From Acidovorax sp. (lineage in GTDB: Bacteria; Pseudomonadota; Gammaproteobacteria; Burkholderiales; Burkholderiaceae_C): a DNA stretch of 64,000 nt. Positions 10,700 through 19,589 of the stretch are shown here, piece by piece. Below the pieces are notes generated by a model. The model was not told where the DNA came from. It was given only the letters and a program-made list of their open reading frames with translations, and ran no database searches. Made by a program: the position numbers and the translations under genes. Location of the stretch: the NCBI RefSeq assembly GCF_021287135.1, contig NZ_JAJTBB010000026.1, forward strand, positions 27,590-91,589, read 5' to 3'. Each line of letters opens with the position of its first letter. The first letter of the stretch is position 1.

Positions 10700-10721
10700 G
10701 GTTCGATCTTGGGCGAACCAT
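10698..10721. promoter_or_regulatory. Candidate ArsR operator
   Basis: ATGGTTCG (10698-10705) and CGAACCAT (10714-10721) form a perfect 8-bp inverted repeat with an 8-base spacer. It touches the start codon of the leftward ArsR gene and lies about 70 bases before the rightward NIPSNAP gene. One regulator dimer here could control both transcripts. Confidence 0.55.
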
Positions 10722-10791
10722 CGGTGCCCGTCAACAGCCTATCGTGAAGCCCTTGCCAACCCAAGAGCCTGTCCAAAAACTTCGGAACACC

Positions 10792-11136
10792 ATGATCACC
10801 TGCTTTATCCGCTACGAAATCGACCCTTTCCAGCGCGAGTTGTTCGCCGAGTACGCGCGCCGCTGGGGCCAGATCATTCCCCGCTGCGGCGGCCACCTGC
10901 TGGGCTACTTCCTGCCGCACGAGGGCAGCAACTACGAGGCCTGGGGCCTGATCGGCTTTGACTCGCTGGCCGCCTACGAGGCCTACCGCGCCCGCCTGCG
11001 GGCCGACCCCGAGGGCCGCGCCAACTTTGCGATGGCCCAGGAAAAGCGCTTCATCCTGCGCGAGGAACGCACGTTCACGCAGGGCGTGCAGGGCACGCTG
11101 GGCCTGCCGGCGCACCCGCAGGAGGCAGGCGCATGA
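10792..11136 (+). CDS. NIPSNAP family protein
   Basis: The 114-aa product has the NIPSNAP ferredoxin-like fold pattern: [21 protein letters not shown] at the start, then [19 protein letters not shown] and later [12 protein letters not shown]. Family members are small proteins of uncertain function, often beside enzymes of small-molecule degradation. The start at ATG 10792 is chosen over 10744 because it gives the family N-terminus. It overlaps the next gene by 4 bases, and both are divergent from the ArsR gene. Confidence 0.87.
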   Translation: MITCFIRYEIDPFQRELFAEYARRWGQIIPRCGGHLLGYFLPHEGSNYEAWGLIGFDSLAAYEAYRARLRADPEGRANFAMAQEKRFILREERTFTQGVQGTLGLPAHPQEAGA

Positions 11137-11477
11137 TGGCCGTGATCTTCGAGGTCCAGCCCGCGCCGGGCCAGCGCGGCGCCTACCTGGACGCCGCCGC
11201 CGCGCTGCGGCCGATGCTGGAGCAGATCGACGGATTCATCGCCATCGAGCGGTTCGAGAGCCTCAGCGTTCCCGGCAAGCTGCTGTCGCTGTCCTTCTGG
11301 CGCGATGAGGCCGCCGTGGCGCGCTGGCGCCAGCAGGAGGCGCACCGCGCCACCCAAAGCGCGGGCCGGGCCGGCATCTTTGACGACTACCGCCTGCGCG
11401 TGGCCGCCGTGGTGCGCGACTACGGCCTGCATGAGCGGGCGCAAGCGCCGGCGGATTCGCGCGCCGTGCATGGGTAG
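11133..11477 (+). CDS. Antibiotic biosynthesis monooxygenase (ABM) domain protein
   Basis: The 114-aa single-domain product belongs to the ABM superfamily (dimeric alpha-beta barrels). [20 protein letters not shown], then [25 protein letters not shown] and the end [15 protein letters not shown] are typical. Some members are heme- or quinol-acting monooxygenases, but many have no known activity. It is translationally coupled to the NIPSNAP gene (ATGA). Met at codon 2 is an equally good start. Confidence 0.85.
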   Translation: MMAVIFEVQPAPGQRGAYLDAAAALRPMLEQIDGFIAIERFESLSVPGKLLSLSFWRDEAAVARWRQQEAHRATQSAGRAGIFDDYRLRVAAVVRDYGLHERAQAPADSRAVHG

Positions 11478-11543
11478 CCGGCTGAGCTGGGCCGACGGCC
11501 CGTGCGCAAGCAGGGTCCCCGCACAGAGGCTGCGGCGGTGACC

Positions 11544-12167
11544 TCAATCCAGCCGCTGCACGGACTCCAGCGCGCGCCGTTTGCGTTCCTCCAGCGCCTG
11601 TGCCAGTTCTGCCCAACGACCCCCGTGCTGCGCACCCGCGATGAGCGCACTTCCAATCGCCATGCCGACCATGGACAGGAAACCCAGCACGATCCATGCG
11701 ATGAGCGACTCCAGCGGCCGGAAGTCGCCCGCCTTCCACGCTAGATCGCCCCGGTGCCACATGATCGCGCCAAGCCAGAGCGGCGTTGCCAGGAAGATCC
11801 AGCCAAAAATCTGGGCGGGCACGGGCGCGGCTTTGCCGATCACTGTGGCGAGGGTGGGGAGCGATACGGAGATGATCAGCAGGATCGCAACCGCCCTGGG
11901 CAGAACGGCCCAGATGATGGCGCTGAAGAGCAGCGTTCCGGCGATCAGTGCCACCAGCTTGGCGCCATAGCCATCGTTGTCGTCCTCGGTGCCTTCCCAC
12001 AGCGCCGCCGCTGCCGGCACCGGTTCCGTGCGCCGGGCCACAAGCACCGCTGCGGCGACCTCGCGCGCGATGTCGGTCAAATCCTGACCGGCCAGGCGTC
12101 GCTCGATTTCCTCCGTCTCCATCGACTGGTACAAGGCCTCCAACGAGCGCTTCTTCCTGCTGTCCAT
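11544..12167 (-). CDS. Inner-membrane protein with EAR-like N-terminal motif, function unknown
   Basis: The 207-aa product starts MDSRKKRSLEALYQ and is preceded by the clear ribosome site GGAGGAA. The N-terminal 45 residues (METEEIERRLAG, LTDIAREVAAAVL) resemble a short helical motif seen at the N-terminus of various bacterial membrane proteins. Four hydrophobic segments follow (about 72-88, 90-106, 117-136 and 158-178), and the end is charged and coiled (WAELAQALEERKRRALESVQ). I cannot assign a function. Confidence 0.75.
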   Translation of the reverse strand: MDSRKKRSLEALYQSMETEEIERRLAGQDLTDIAREVAAAVLVARRTEPVPAAAALWEGTEDDNDGYGAKLVALIAGTLLFSAIIWAVLPRAVAILLIISVSLPTLATVIGKAAPVPAQIFGWIFLATPLWLGAIMWHRGDLAWKAGDFRPLESLIAWIVLGFLSMVGMAIGSALIAGAQHGGRWAELAQALEERKRRALESVQRLD

Positions 12168-12463
12168 GGTTCCTCCCTCTGTGAGTTGCGCGTGGCGGCC
12201 ATCGTGGGTGTGGGGCGAACGCATGCGCAGTGCACTCTGCAAGACACGTCCGCGCAAGGCGCACCGCCGCAGCAAAGACGCTGGCGCGCCTGCGCTACGG
12301 CCCACTGCCCAGCCCCGTGACGTCTGCGCATCGCTCGTGCAGGACCCTCGCTTCGGCTTCGCAGGTCGCAGCAGCAAGAATACCGCCCGGGCGCTCAAGC
12401 GGCGAGGGCCTGGATTGGCTCCCGCAACGTGGGCATGAGAAAAATCAACGCTCTGGCGTCTGC
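12168..12463. other. Gap between two leftward genes
   Basis: About 300 bases with no convincing open frame. It must hold the promoter of the leftward membrane protein gene. No clear terminator or repeat was seen. Confidence 0.5.
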
Positions 12464-13327
12464 CTACCGCGGCAGCTTCAGCGCCACCACCTCCATGCAC
12501 ACGCGGTAACGCTGGCTGATGCCGTAGCGCACGGGCTCAAAGCCGCATTCGGCCAGCAGCGCATACAGCCGCTCGCGGTCGAAGTTATGGTAGTGCTCGA
12601 TCTCGCCCCAGTACGGGTTGGCGTTCGCGGCGTCCAGCGCCTTCCACACGGTCGAACCCCGGTTGGGCATGGAAACCAGCAGCACGCCCCCGGGCTGCAG
12701 CAGCCGGTGGGCGGCGCCCAGGCCGACCTTGGGGAACGGCATGTGCTCCAGCACATCCGCCATGCTGACCACGCTGGCAGGCCGGGGCAGTTCGAGTTGC
12801 GCCACGTCCTGGCAGTGCGCGCTGACGCCCCATTTGCGCAGCTCGTCCACCGTCTGCTGGCGCAGGTCCAGCCCCACCGGCTCAAACCCGTATTCCTGCG
12901 CCGTGAACAGCAGCGACGCGTTGCCAAAGCCCACATCCACCCAGGTGCCGTGGCTCTGGTAGGGCAGCACCTTCTCGATCATCTGCGCCGACACATAGCG
13001 CTGGCGCTCCAGGTCGTAGCCCACCACCTGCGATTCGTTGGTCCCGCGAAACACCACCTTCAGCGCCGCATCGGTGTAGTAGCCGCTGCGAAACACATGG
13101 CCGCAGGCCGCGCAGCGGCTCCAGTGCATCGTGCGCGACAGCTCCGGGCTGTAGCGGGGGTGGTGCGAGCAGTCCGCGCTGCACAGCGGCGCCAGGGCCT
13201 GGCTGGCGCACAAGGGGCAGGCCTGGTAGTCGATCAACTCGCCCGGCAAGGGCGACGCAGGCGCGGCGGCCGGGGCCGGCGGGCGGGCCACCTGCGTGGC
13301 GCTGGTGGCAAAGGAGTACTTGATCAT
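12464..13327 (-). CDS. Class I SAM-dependent methyltransferase with N-terminal zinc-ribbon-like cysteines
   Basis: In the 287-aa product the N-terminal 80 residues contain CPLC, two more Cys (LCSADC) and RCAACG, likely a zinc-binding module. A Rossmann methyltransferase domain follows with motif I TWVDVGFGNASLLF, GLDLR (acidic end of strand 2), ADVLEHMPFP and the loop GGVLLVSMPNRG. The layout resembles methyltransferases that modify sugar or surface-polysaccharide precursors, but no such cluster lies nearby, so the substrate is open. Confidence 0.85.
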   Translation of the reverse strand: MIKYSFATSATQVARPPAPAAAPASPLPGELIDYQACPLCASQALAPLCSADCSHHPRYSPELSRTMHWSRCAACGHVFRSGYYTDAALKVVFRGTNESQVVGYDLERQRYVSAQMIEKVLPYQSHGTWVDVGFGNASLLFTAQEYGFEPVGLDLRQQTVDELRKWGVSAHCQDVAQLELPRPASVVSMADVLEHMPFPKVGLGAAHRLLQPGGVLLVSMPNRGSTVWKALDAANANPYWGEIEHYHNFDRERLYALLAECGFEPVRYGISQRYRVCMEVVALKLPR

Positions 13328-13415
13328 GGTCCCATCCTCAAAAACGCCTGCCGCACATCACCGCAGTGCGTGACCGCACGCCACCGCGGCCTTCTCGCAT
13401 CGCGCACCGCCCCGC

Positions 13416-13961
13416 TCACACGGCAAGCCAGCCGCGAAATCCCCGGGCCGCGTAGTACGACGATGCCCCGTTGTGGTACACGAACACCCTGCCGTAGCGG
13501 CGGTCGCCAAACAGCGCGCCGCCCAGTGCCCGAACGTCGCCGGGCGTCTGCACCCAGCTCGACGTCTTGGTATCGAATTCGCCCAGCGCCTGCAGGGCGC
13601 GGTAGCGCGCTTCCGTCAGCAGCTCCACGCCCATGTCCGCCGCCATGGCCACCGCGCTGCCCTGCGGCTTGTGCTCCTTGCGCGCGTCCAGCGCCTGCGC
13701 GTCGTAACACAGGCTGCGGCGGCCGCCCGGGCTTTCGCGGGAGCAATCGCAAAAGTGGATCTCCGCCGTGCCGTCGGCACGCCCCACCACATCGGGTTCT
13801 CCCCCGGTGGCCTCCATGGCGTGCAGCGACTGCAGCGCATCGGGCTTGCCCTCCAGCCGCGCCAGCACTTCCGCCCAGGCAATGCCCGGGTGGCGCTGCA
13901 TGTGTGCGTCGAATCGCGCCTTCAGCACGGCCAGCAGTTCGTGGCGTTCGGGTGCCTTCAT
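13416..13961 (-). CDS. DUF4256 family protein
   Basis: The 181-aa product starts MKAPERHELLAVLKARF. The family pattern is strong: HPGIAWAEVLARL, then SLHAMEATGGEPDVV, FCDCSRESPGGRRSLCYD and VYHNGASSYYAARGFRG. The function of DUF4256 is not known; the repeated Cys and the absence of a signal peptide point to a cytoplasmic protein. An upstream ATG at 14048 would run through a short repeat-like stretch and is less likely. Confidence 0.88.
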   Translation of the reverse strand: MKAPERHELLAVLKARFDAHMQRHPGIAWAEVLARLEGKPDALQSLHAMEATGGEPDVVGRADGTAEIHFCDCSRESPGGRRSLCYDAQALDARKEHKPQGSAVAMAADMGVELLTEARYRALQALGEFDTKTSSWVQTPGDVRALGGALFGDRRYGRVFVYHNGASSYYAARGFRGWLAV

Positions 13962-14057
13962 GGGGTGCAACCTGCGGGAATGGTGTTGCGGGATACCCGC
14001 ATTCGCGGGGCGTGCCTGATGCGTCGTTTCGGCTTGCGGGGCGCTCAAGGCGCCGGC

Positions 14058-15482
14058 CTACAGCGCAAAAATCTTCCCCGGATTCAGGATGTTCTTCGGG
14101 TCCAGCGCGCGCTTGATGGCGCGCATCATGTCCACCGCGCCGGTGCCGGTCTCGTCCAGCAGGAAACCCATCTTGTGCACGCCCACGCCGTGTTCGCCGG
14201 TGCAGGTGCCGCCCATGCTGAGGGCGCGGGCGACCAGGGTGTGGTTCAGGGTTTCGGCCTGGGTGCGTTCTTCGGCGCTGTGGGGGTCGATGAGGTAGCC
14301 AAAGTGGAAGTTGCCGTCGCCCACATGGCCGACGAGGAAGTAGGGGATGCCGCTGGCTTCGACTTCGTCCACCGATTCGAGCAGGCAGTCGGCCAGGCGG
14401 CTGATGGGCACGCAGGTGTCGGTGCTGATGGCGCGGCAGCCGGGGCGGCTTTGCACGGCGGCAAAGTAGGCGTTGTGCCGCGCGGTCCACAGGCGGGTGC
14501 GCTCCTCGGGGGTGCTGGCCCACTCAAAGGCCTGGCCGCCAAATTCGCTGGCAAGGTCCTGCACCATCTCGGCCTGTTCCTTCACGCTGGCGGGCGAACC
14601 GTGGAACTCCATCAGCAGCATGGGTTCCTCGCGCAGATTGAGCTTGCTGTGCGCATTCACCATCCGCACGGTGTGGCGGTCGATCAACTCCACGCGCGCA
14701 ATCGGCACGCCGATCTGGATGGTCTGGATCACGGTGCGCACGGCCGCCTCGATGCTCGGGAAGGAGCAGATGGCGGCGCTCACGGCCTCGGGCAGCGGGT
14801 ACAGGCGCACGGTGATCTCGGTCATGATGCCCAGCGTGCCTTCGCTGCCCACCAGCAGGCGGGTGAGGTCGTAGCCCGCGCTGCTTTTCTTGGCGCGGGT
14901 GCCGGTGCGGATGACCTCGCCGCTGGCCGTCACCACCTCCAGCGCCAGCACGTTCTCGCGCATGGTGCCGTAGCGCACGGCGTTGGTGCCGCTGGCGCGC
15001 GTGGCGGCCATGCCGCCGATGCTGGCGTCGGCGCCCGGGTCGATGGGGAAGAACAGGCCGGTGTCCTTGATGGCGTCGTTCAACTGCTTGCGCGTGATGC
15101 CGGGCTGCACGGTCACCGTCAGGTCTTCGGCATTGATGCTGAGCACCCGGTTCATGCGGCTCACGTCGATGCTGATGCCGCCCTGCACGGCCAGCAGGTG
15201 GCCCTCCAGCGACGAGCCGGCGCCGTACGGGATCACGGGCACTTCGTACTGGCTGGCGAGCTTGACCAGGTCGGCCACGTCCTGCGTGCTTTCGGCAAAC
15301 ACCACAGCGCTGGGCGGCGGGGCCTGCAGCGAGCCTTCGTCGCGCCCGTGCTGCTCGCGCACGGCCTGGGCCAGCGAGCACTGCGCGCCAAAGCGGGCCT
15401 GCAGCGCATCGATCAGGGCCTGGGGCACGTCGCGCAGCTGGATTTCAGGCAGCAGGTGGGCGGCAGCGGTGGGGGCGTTCAT
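14058..15482 (-). CDS. FAD-binding oxidoreductase, D-lactate/glycolate dehydrogenase family
   Basis: The 474-aa enzyme has a PCMH-type FAD domain followed by a cap domain. PYGAGSSLEGHLL and the segment DPGADASIGGMAATRASG mark the FAD site, and the C-terminal GTCTGEHGVGVHKMGFL is diagnostic of the GlcD/Dld branch. It probably oxidises D-lactate or another 2-hydroxyacid and passes electrons to cytochrome or quinone. No GlcE/GlcF subunits are adjacent, which favours the single-subunit D-lactate dehydrogenase (cytochrome) type. The gene is divergent from a TetR gene. Confidence 0.92.
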   Translation of the reverse strand: MNAPTAAAHLLPEIQLRDVPQALIDALQARFGAQCSLAQAVREQHGRDEGSLQAPPPSAVVFAESTQDVADLVKLASQYEVPVIPYGAGSSLEGHLLAVQGGISIDVSRMNRVLSINAEDLTVTVQPGITRKQLNDAIKDTGLFFPIDPGADASIGGMAATRASGTNAVRYGTMRENVLALEVVTASGEVIRTGTRAKKSSAGYDLTRLLVGSEGTLGIMTEITVRLYPLPEAVSAAICSFPSIEAAVRTVIQTIQIGVPIARVELIDRHTVRMVNAHSKLNLREEPMLLMEFHGSPASVKEQAEMVQDLASEFGGQAFEWASTPEERTRLWTARHNAYFAAVQSRPGCRAISTDTCVPISRLADCLLESVDEVEASGIPYFLVGHVGDGNFHFGYLIDPHSAEERTQAETLNHTLVARALSMGGTCTGEHGVGVHKMGFLLDETGTGAVDMMRAIKRALDPKNILNPGKIFAL

Positions 15483-15614
15483 GGTGGGTGTCTCCGGTGA
15501 GGGCGGTCAATGAGAAGCATTCTAGGTTCGGCCCGCGGGCAGCTCGGGGTGATCCACCTTGGGCCCGCTGAGGGGTGCGGGTATTCACGGGCTTGCTGGT
15601 CAGCATCCGCCTAA

Positions 15615-15636
15615 ATACATTACGTTTGAAATGTAT
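15615..15636. promoter_or_regulatory. Candidate TetR operator
   Basis: ATACATT (15615-15621) and AATGTAT (15630-15636) form a perfect 7-bp inverted repeat with an 8-base spacer, ending 14 bases before the TetR-type start codon. It lies in the divergent region shared with the FAD oxidoreductase gene. AT-rich compared with its surroundings. Confidence 0.55.
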
Positions 15637-15650
15637 ATTGTGAAAGCGCC

Positions 15651-16325
15651 ATGAACCACCGTGTTTCCCCCAAGGCCGGGGCGCGCCGCACCCATGCCGA
15701 GCGCAGCGCCGCCACGCGCCAGCACCTGATTGCCACGGCCATCGACGTGATCCAGCGCCGCAGCCTGGAGGAGATGTCCATCCACGAGCTGGCCAAGTCG
15801 GCGGGCATGACCTCCGGAGCGGTGCAGCACCACTTTGCGTCCAAGGCGGTGCTGATGATGAACGTGCTGAGCGAGCTGATCGAGTCCACCGTGCGCTCGG
15901 GCGAGCTGTGGCCCAGCCCCGCGCTGCCGGCGCGCGAGCGGGCTGCGAAATTTGTGCAGGCGGTGTGGAGCCTGGTGTATGCGCAGCCGCGCTTCATCGT
16001 GGCGTGGAACATCTACCTGGGCTGCCGCAATCAGCCGGAGGTGCTGGGCCACATCGCCGAGCTGCGCCGGAGCGTGCAGGCGCGCATGCACGACGGCTTC
16101 TTCAACGCCTTCCCTGAGCTGGCGGCCATGCCCGACCGTGACGGCCTGCTGGGCCTGGTGCTGTCGTCGCTGCGCGGCCTGGGCCTGCTGCAGCTCTTTG
16201 CACCCGCACCGCCCACCGTGCCCGATGCTGCCCAGGAGGCACAACTGGACTGCTTGGCCGACTGGATTGCCGCCCGGTGCGAAGCCTCTGCTACGCCTAC
16301 AAAGGCGCACACACGCCGCCGCTGA
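15651..16325 (+). CDS. TetR/AcrR family transcriptional regulator
   Basis: In the 224-aa product the N-terminal helix-turn-helix is clear (TRQHLIATAIDVIQRRSLEE, then MSIHELAKSAGMTSGAVQHH with FASKAVLM). The ligand-binding domain is poorly conserved, as is usual. It is divergent from the FAD oxidoreductase and upstream of the Bug/esterase pair, and may control either. A perfect inverted repeat sits just before its start codon. Effector unknown. Confidence 0.9.
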   Translation: MNHRVSPKAGARRTHAERSAATRQHLIATAIDVIQRRSLEEMSIHELAKSAGMTSGAVQHHFASKAVLMMNVLSELIESTVRSGELWPSPALPARERAAKFVQAVWSLVYAQPRFIVAWNIYLGCRNQPEVLGHIAELRRSVQARMHDGFFNAFPELAAMPDRDGLLGLVLSSLRGLGLLQLFAPAPPTVPDAAQEAQLDCLADWIAARCEASATPTKAHTRRR

Positions 16326-16423
16326 CGCCCTTCTTTGTCTGCCCGTGGGGTGCGCGGCATCTCCCGCCTGCACGTTACTCAACCCGAGCGCCCCTCGCAT
16401 AAAACACCAACAGGAGACACACC

Positions 16424-17422
16424 ATGACCTCAGCCTCTACGCGCGCTCCGCGCCTCCTCGCGCTCGCCGCGCTGGCCTGCGCTGCTGGCAGCGCCCAGGC
16501 GCAGCAGCCTGCGGCCTACCCGGCCAAACCCATCCAGCTCATCGCGCAGCAGCCGCCCGGCAGCGGCTCGGACGCGATGACCCGCGTGTGGGCCGACTGC
16601 GCTGCGCGTGAACTGGGCCAGCCCGTGGTGGTGCAGAACAAGCCCGGGGCCAACGGCATCCTGGCCGTCAACTACCTCAAGGCCCAGCCTGCAGATGGCT
16701 ACAACCTGCTGAGCATCGGCATGTCGCAGATGAGCATCACGCCCTACGTCTACAAGCAGCAGCCCTATGACCCGCTGCGCGACTTCGACGGCGTGGCCGT
16801 GCTGGGCACGTCGCCGCTGGTGCTGGCGGTGCCCGCGGGGCAGGGCATTGCCACCCTGGCGGACCTGCAGAAGCTGGCCCGGTCCACGCCCGGCGGCATC
16901 AACTTCGGCTCGCCGGGCCGGGGCAGCCCCGCCCACCTGCTGACCTCGGCGCTCATCGAGCGGCTGGGCGTGCCGGGCACCCATGTGCCCTTTGTGGGCG
17001 AGGGCGCGGGGCTCACCGCCCTCATGGGCCAGCAGATCCATGCGATGACACTGGTCATCGGCACAGCCGCTGCGCAGGTCAAGGCCGGCAAGCTGGTGCC
17101 GCTGGCTCTGTTTGGCACCCAGCGCTCGGCGTTGCTGCCCGAGGTGCCCACCATTGCCGAGGCGCTGCCCAGCGCCAGCGACCTGGCGCGCCCCGCGTGG
17201 ATTGCCGTGGTCGCCAAGGCCGGCACGCCGCCCGAGCTGCTGAACCGGCTCAACGCCGCCACCGAAAAATGCCGCACGGGCGACGCGCACTACAAGTCCC
17301 GACTGGAGGCCATGAACGTCACGCTCACGCCGTCGGTGCCGGGCGACGCGCGCACCTGGGCGGCGCGTGATGCGGCCGTCTGGCGCCCGCTGATCGACAA
17401 GCTGGGCCTGGCGACGGAATGA
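16424..17422 (+). CDS. Bug family tripartite tricarboxylate transporter binding protein
   Basis: The 332-aa periplasmic solute receptor has a Sec signal peptide ending GSAQAQQ. Family marks are YPAKPIQLIAQQPPGSGSD, then VVVQNKPGANGILAVNYLK and PADGYNLL. Bug proteins are greatly expanded in Comamonadaceae and many occur without their TctA/TctB membrane partners, as here. The gene is translationally coupled to the carboxylesterase (ATGA), so the imported compound could be a carboxylate related to an ester. Ligand not predictable. Confidence 0.92.
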   Translation: MTSASTRAPRLLALAALACAAGSAQAQQPAAYPAKPIQLIAQQPPGSGSDAMTRVWADCAARELGQPVVVQNKPGANGILAVNYLKAQPADGYNLLSIGMSQMSITPYVYKQQPYDPLRDFDGVAVLGTSPLVLAVPAGQGIATLADLQKLARSTPGGINFGSPGRGSPAHLLTSALIERLGVPGTHVPFVGEGAGLTALMGQQIHAMTLVIGTAAAQVKAGKLVPLALFGTQRSALLPEVPTIAEALPSASDLARPAWIAVVAKAGTPPELLNRLNAATEKCRTGDAHYKSRLEAMNVTLTPSVPGDARTWAARDAAVWRPLIDKLGLATE

Positions 17423-18927
17423 CGGGCGGAACAGCGGTACCCACCGTCACGCTGCCGCATGGTGGGCAACTGCAGGGCGTGTGGGACCAGGGCGTGCGGG
17501 TGTTTCGCGGCGTGCGGTATGCCCAGGCGCCGCACGGTGCGCTGCGCTTTGCGGCGCCCGTGCCGGTGCTGCCCTGGTCCGGCCTGCGGGATGCCACGGC
17601 CTTTGCGCCCATGGCGCCGCAGCTGGCCCGCACCGCGCGCGCGGATGCGCCCCCGCTGGGCGCCGCGGACTGCCTGGCCGCCAACGTGTGGGCACCGCCC
17701 GCCGGGCCTGGCGCGGGTCTGCCCGTCATGGTGTGGGTGCATGGCGGCGGCTTCTTTCGCGGGGCGGCCAGCGAGCCGCTGTACGACGGGGCCGCGTTTG
17801 CGCTGCAGGGCGTGGTGTTCGTGTCGCTGCAGTACCGGCTGGGCATCGACGGCTTTCTGCATTTCGAGGGTGAGGAGCACGCCGCGCCGGCCAACCGGGG
17901 GCTGCTGGACCTGCTGGCCGGGCTGCAGTGGGTGCGCGACCACGTCGCGGCCTGGGGCGGCGACCCGGCCCGCATCACCGTGTTCGGCCAGTCGGCCGGG
18001 GCGGGCGCGCTGGCTTGCCTGCTGGGCCTGCCCGCTGCGCGCGGGCTGGTGCAGCGCGCCATCCTGCAAAGCCCCAGCGTGGCCTGCCAGACCTTGCAGG
18101 AGGCCGCCGCTGCGCGGCACGCCGTGGCCGCACTGGCGGGCGTGGAGCCCAGCCTCGCGGCGCTGGGCGCCGCGCCGCAGTCAGCGGTGCTGCACGCGGT
18201 GCACCGGCTGGCGTCCGACCCCGCCCTGCGGCTGCAGCACGGGCTGGGCGGGCGCAACTTCTTCCCCCTGCGGCCGGTCGTGGACGGGCAGGTGCTGGCC
18301 GCACCGCCGCTGCAGGCGCTCGCGCAGCAGTGGGCCGCCCAACCGCCGGACCTGCAGGTGCTGGCGGGGTGCAACGCCGACGAGATGCGCCTGTACCACG
18401 TGCCCGGCGGCGCCATCGACCGCGTGACCGAAGCGCAGGTGGAATCCTTCGCGCACGAAGTGGGCTTGCAAGGCAGCGCCGTCGAGGCCTTGCGCGGCAT
18501 GCTGCCGCCCGCGCAGCGCACGCCCGGCGAGGTGCTGTGCGCGCTCCAGTCCGATTACTACTACCGCGTGCCCGCCCAGCGCATCGCCGCGCTGGCCCAG
18601 CGCTGGGCCCGCAGCGCGCATGGCTACGAGTTCGCCTGGCCATCCCCCCAGTGGCGCGGGCGGCTGGGTGCGGCGCACGGGGTGGAGTTGCCGTTCGTGT
18701 TGGGCAACCTCCACACCACGGCGGGGCAGGAACTCACCGGAGCCACGCCGCCCGCGGCGCTGTCGCAGGCCATGCAACTGGCCTGGGTGGCGTTTGCCCG
18801 CGGCGGAGACCCCGGCTGGGCGCCGTATGGGGCTGCGCCGCCAGCGGTTCAGCATTTTGGTGACACGGGCCTGTACGCGCCGCACCCGCAGCCCGCGCGC
18901 TTTCAGCTCTGGGACGGCCTTCTCTGA
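17419..18927 (+). CDS. Carboxylesterase type B (para-nitrobenzyl esterase family)
   Basis: The 502-aa alpha/beta hydrolase has the type-B signature: oxyanion segment VWVHGGGFFRGA, nucleophile elbow TVFGQSAGAGAL, acid region NADEM and the His region AAHGVELPFVLGN. There is no signal peptide, so it is probably cytoplasmic. It overlaps the Bug gene by 4 bases and is probably in the same mRNA, which suggests hydrolysis of an imported ester. Substrate unknown. Confidence 0.9.
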   Translation: MTGGTAVPTVTLPHGGQLQGVWDQGVRVFRGVRYAQAPHGALRFAAPVPVLPWSGLRDATAFAPMAPQLARTARADAPPLGAADCLAANVWAPPAGPGAGLPVMVWVHGGGFFRGAASEPLYDGAAFALQGVVFVSLQYRLGIDGFLHFEGEEHAAPANRGLLDLLAGLQWVRDHVAAWGGDPARITVFGQSAGAGALACLLGLPAARGLVQRAILQSPSVACQTLQEAAAARHAVAALAGVEPSLAALGAAPQSAVLHAVHRLASDPALRLQHGLGGRNFFPLRPVVDGQVLAAPPLQALAQQWAAQPPDLQVLAGCNADEMRLYHVPGGAIDRVTEAQVESFAHEVGLQGSAVEALRGMLPPAQRTPGEVLCALQSDYYYRVPAQRIAALAQRWARSAHGYEFAWPSPQWRGRLGAAHGVELPFVLGNLHTTAGQELTGATPPAALSQAMQLAWVAFARGGDPGWAPYGAAPPAVQHFGDTGLYAPHPQPARFQLWDGLL

Positions 18928-19016
18928 CGCGTGCCACGCCGGGGTAGCAGCCGCGCGATGCGCTCGCTACACTGCCCGGGCAGTGTTTGCTGCACATCCA
19001 AGAGAGGGGGATTGCC

Positions 19017-19589
19017 ATGGCTTCAGCCAGTGTGGGAGATTGTCTGTCCGGTGCCTGGGGCACCTTCAAGAAAAACGTCCTCACCCACGTGGTGTGCACC
19101 TTGCTGGTGATGGTGGTGGCCGGCATCAGTGCCGGCCTGCTGGCCGGGCCCATGGTGGTGGGCTACATGCGCATGATCGAGCGCGAGGCGCGCGGCGAGG
19201 CGGTGCAGATCGGCGACGTGTTCCGGGGCTTTGACGATTTCGTGCCCGCCTTTGTGGCCGGCCTCATCAGCTCGCTGGTCGTGTCGCTGGGCTTCATGCT
19301 GTGCTTCATTCCGGGCCTGCTGGTCATGGCGCTGCCGCCCGTGGCCCTGTACCTGGTGGCGCGCGGCGAGCGCGACGGGGTGGCGGCTTTCAGCCAGGCC
19401 TGGAGCATCGTGACGAAGAACCTGGGCTCGGCCTTGGTCTGCTCGCTGGTGCTGGGCATCGTGGGGTCGCTGGGTTTTCTGTTGTGCTGGGTGGGCGCGC
19501 TGCTGACGCTGCCGCTGTCCACCATCGGCTCGTACTACATGGCACGCCAGCTGGTGGGCGATGAACCCGTCGCACTTCCCCCGCTCTGA
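19017..19589 (+). CDS. Four-helix inner-membrane protein of unknown function
   Basis: The 190-aa product starts MASASVGDCLSGAWGTFKKN after a good ribosome site (AGAGAGGGGG). Hydrophobic segments lie at about 22-45, 76-110 (two close helices) and 135-165. The pattern (a GDVFRGFDDFVPAF loop, then WSIVTKNLGSAL) is that of small DUF membrane proteins related to glycerophosphodiester-type channels or YciC-like families. It overlaps the next gene by 29 bases. No function can be assigned. Confidence 0.72.
   Translation: MASASVGDCLSGAWGTFKKNVLTHVVCTLLVMVVAGISAGLLAGPMVVGYMRMIEREARGEAVQIGDVFRGFDDFVPAFVAGLISSLVVSLGFMLCFIPGLLVMALPPVALYLVARGERDGVAAFSQAWSIVTKNLGSALVCSLVLGIVGSLGFLLCWVGALLTLPLSTIGSYYMARQLVGDEPVALPPL

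Noticed and set aside
13990-14030. ACCCGCATTCGCGGG sequence as a repeat copy
   Set aside because: It resembles a common short bacterial hairpin repeat, but only one weak copy was seen here and the stem is short.
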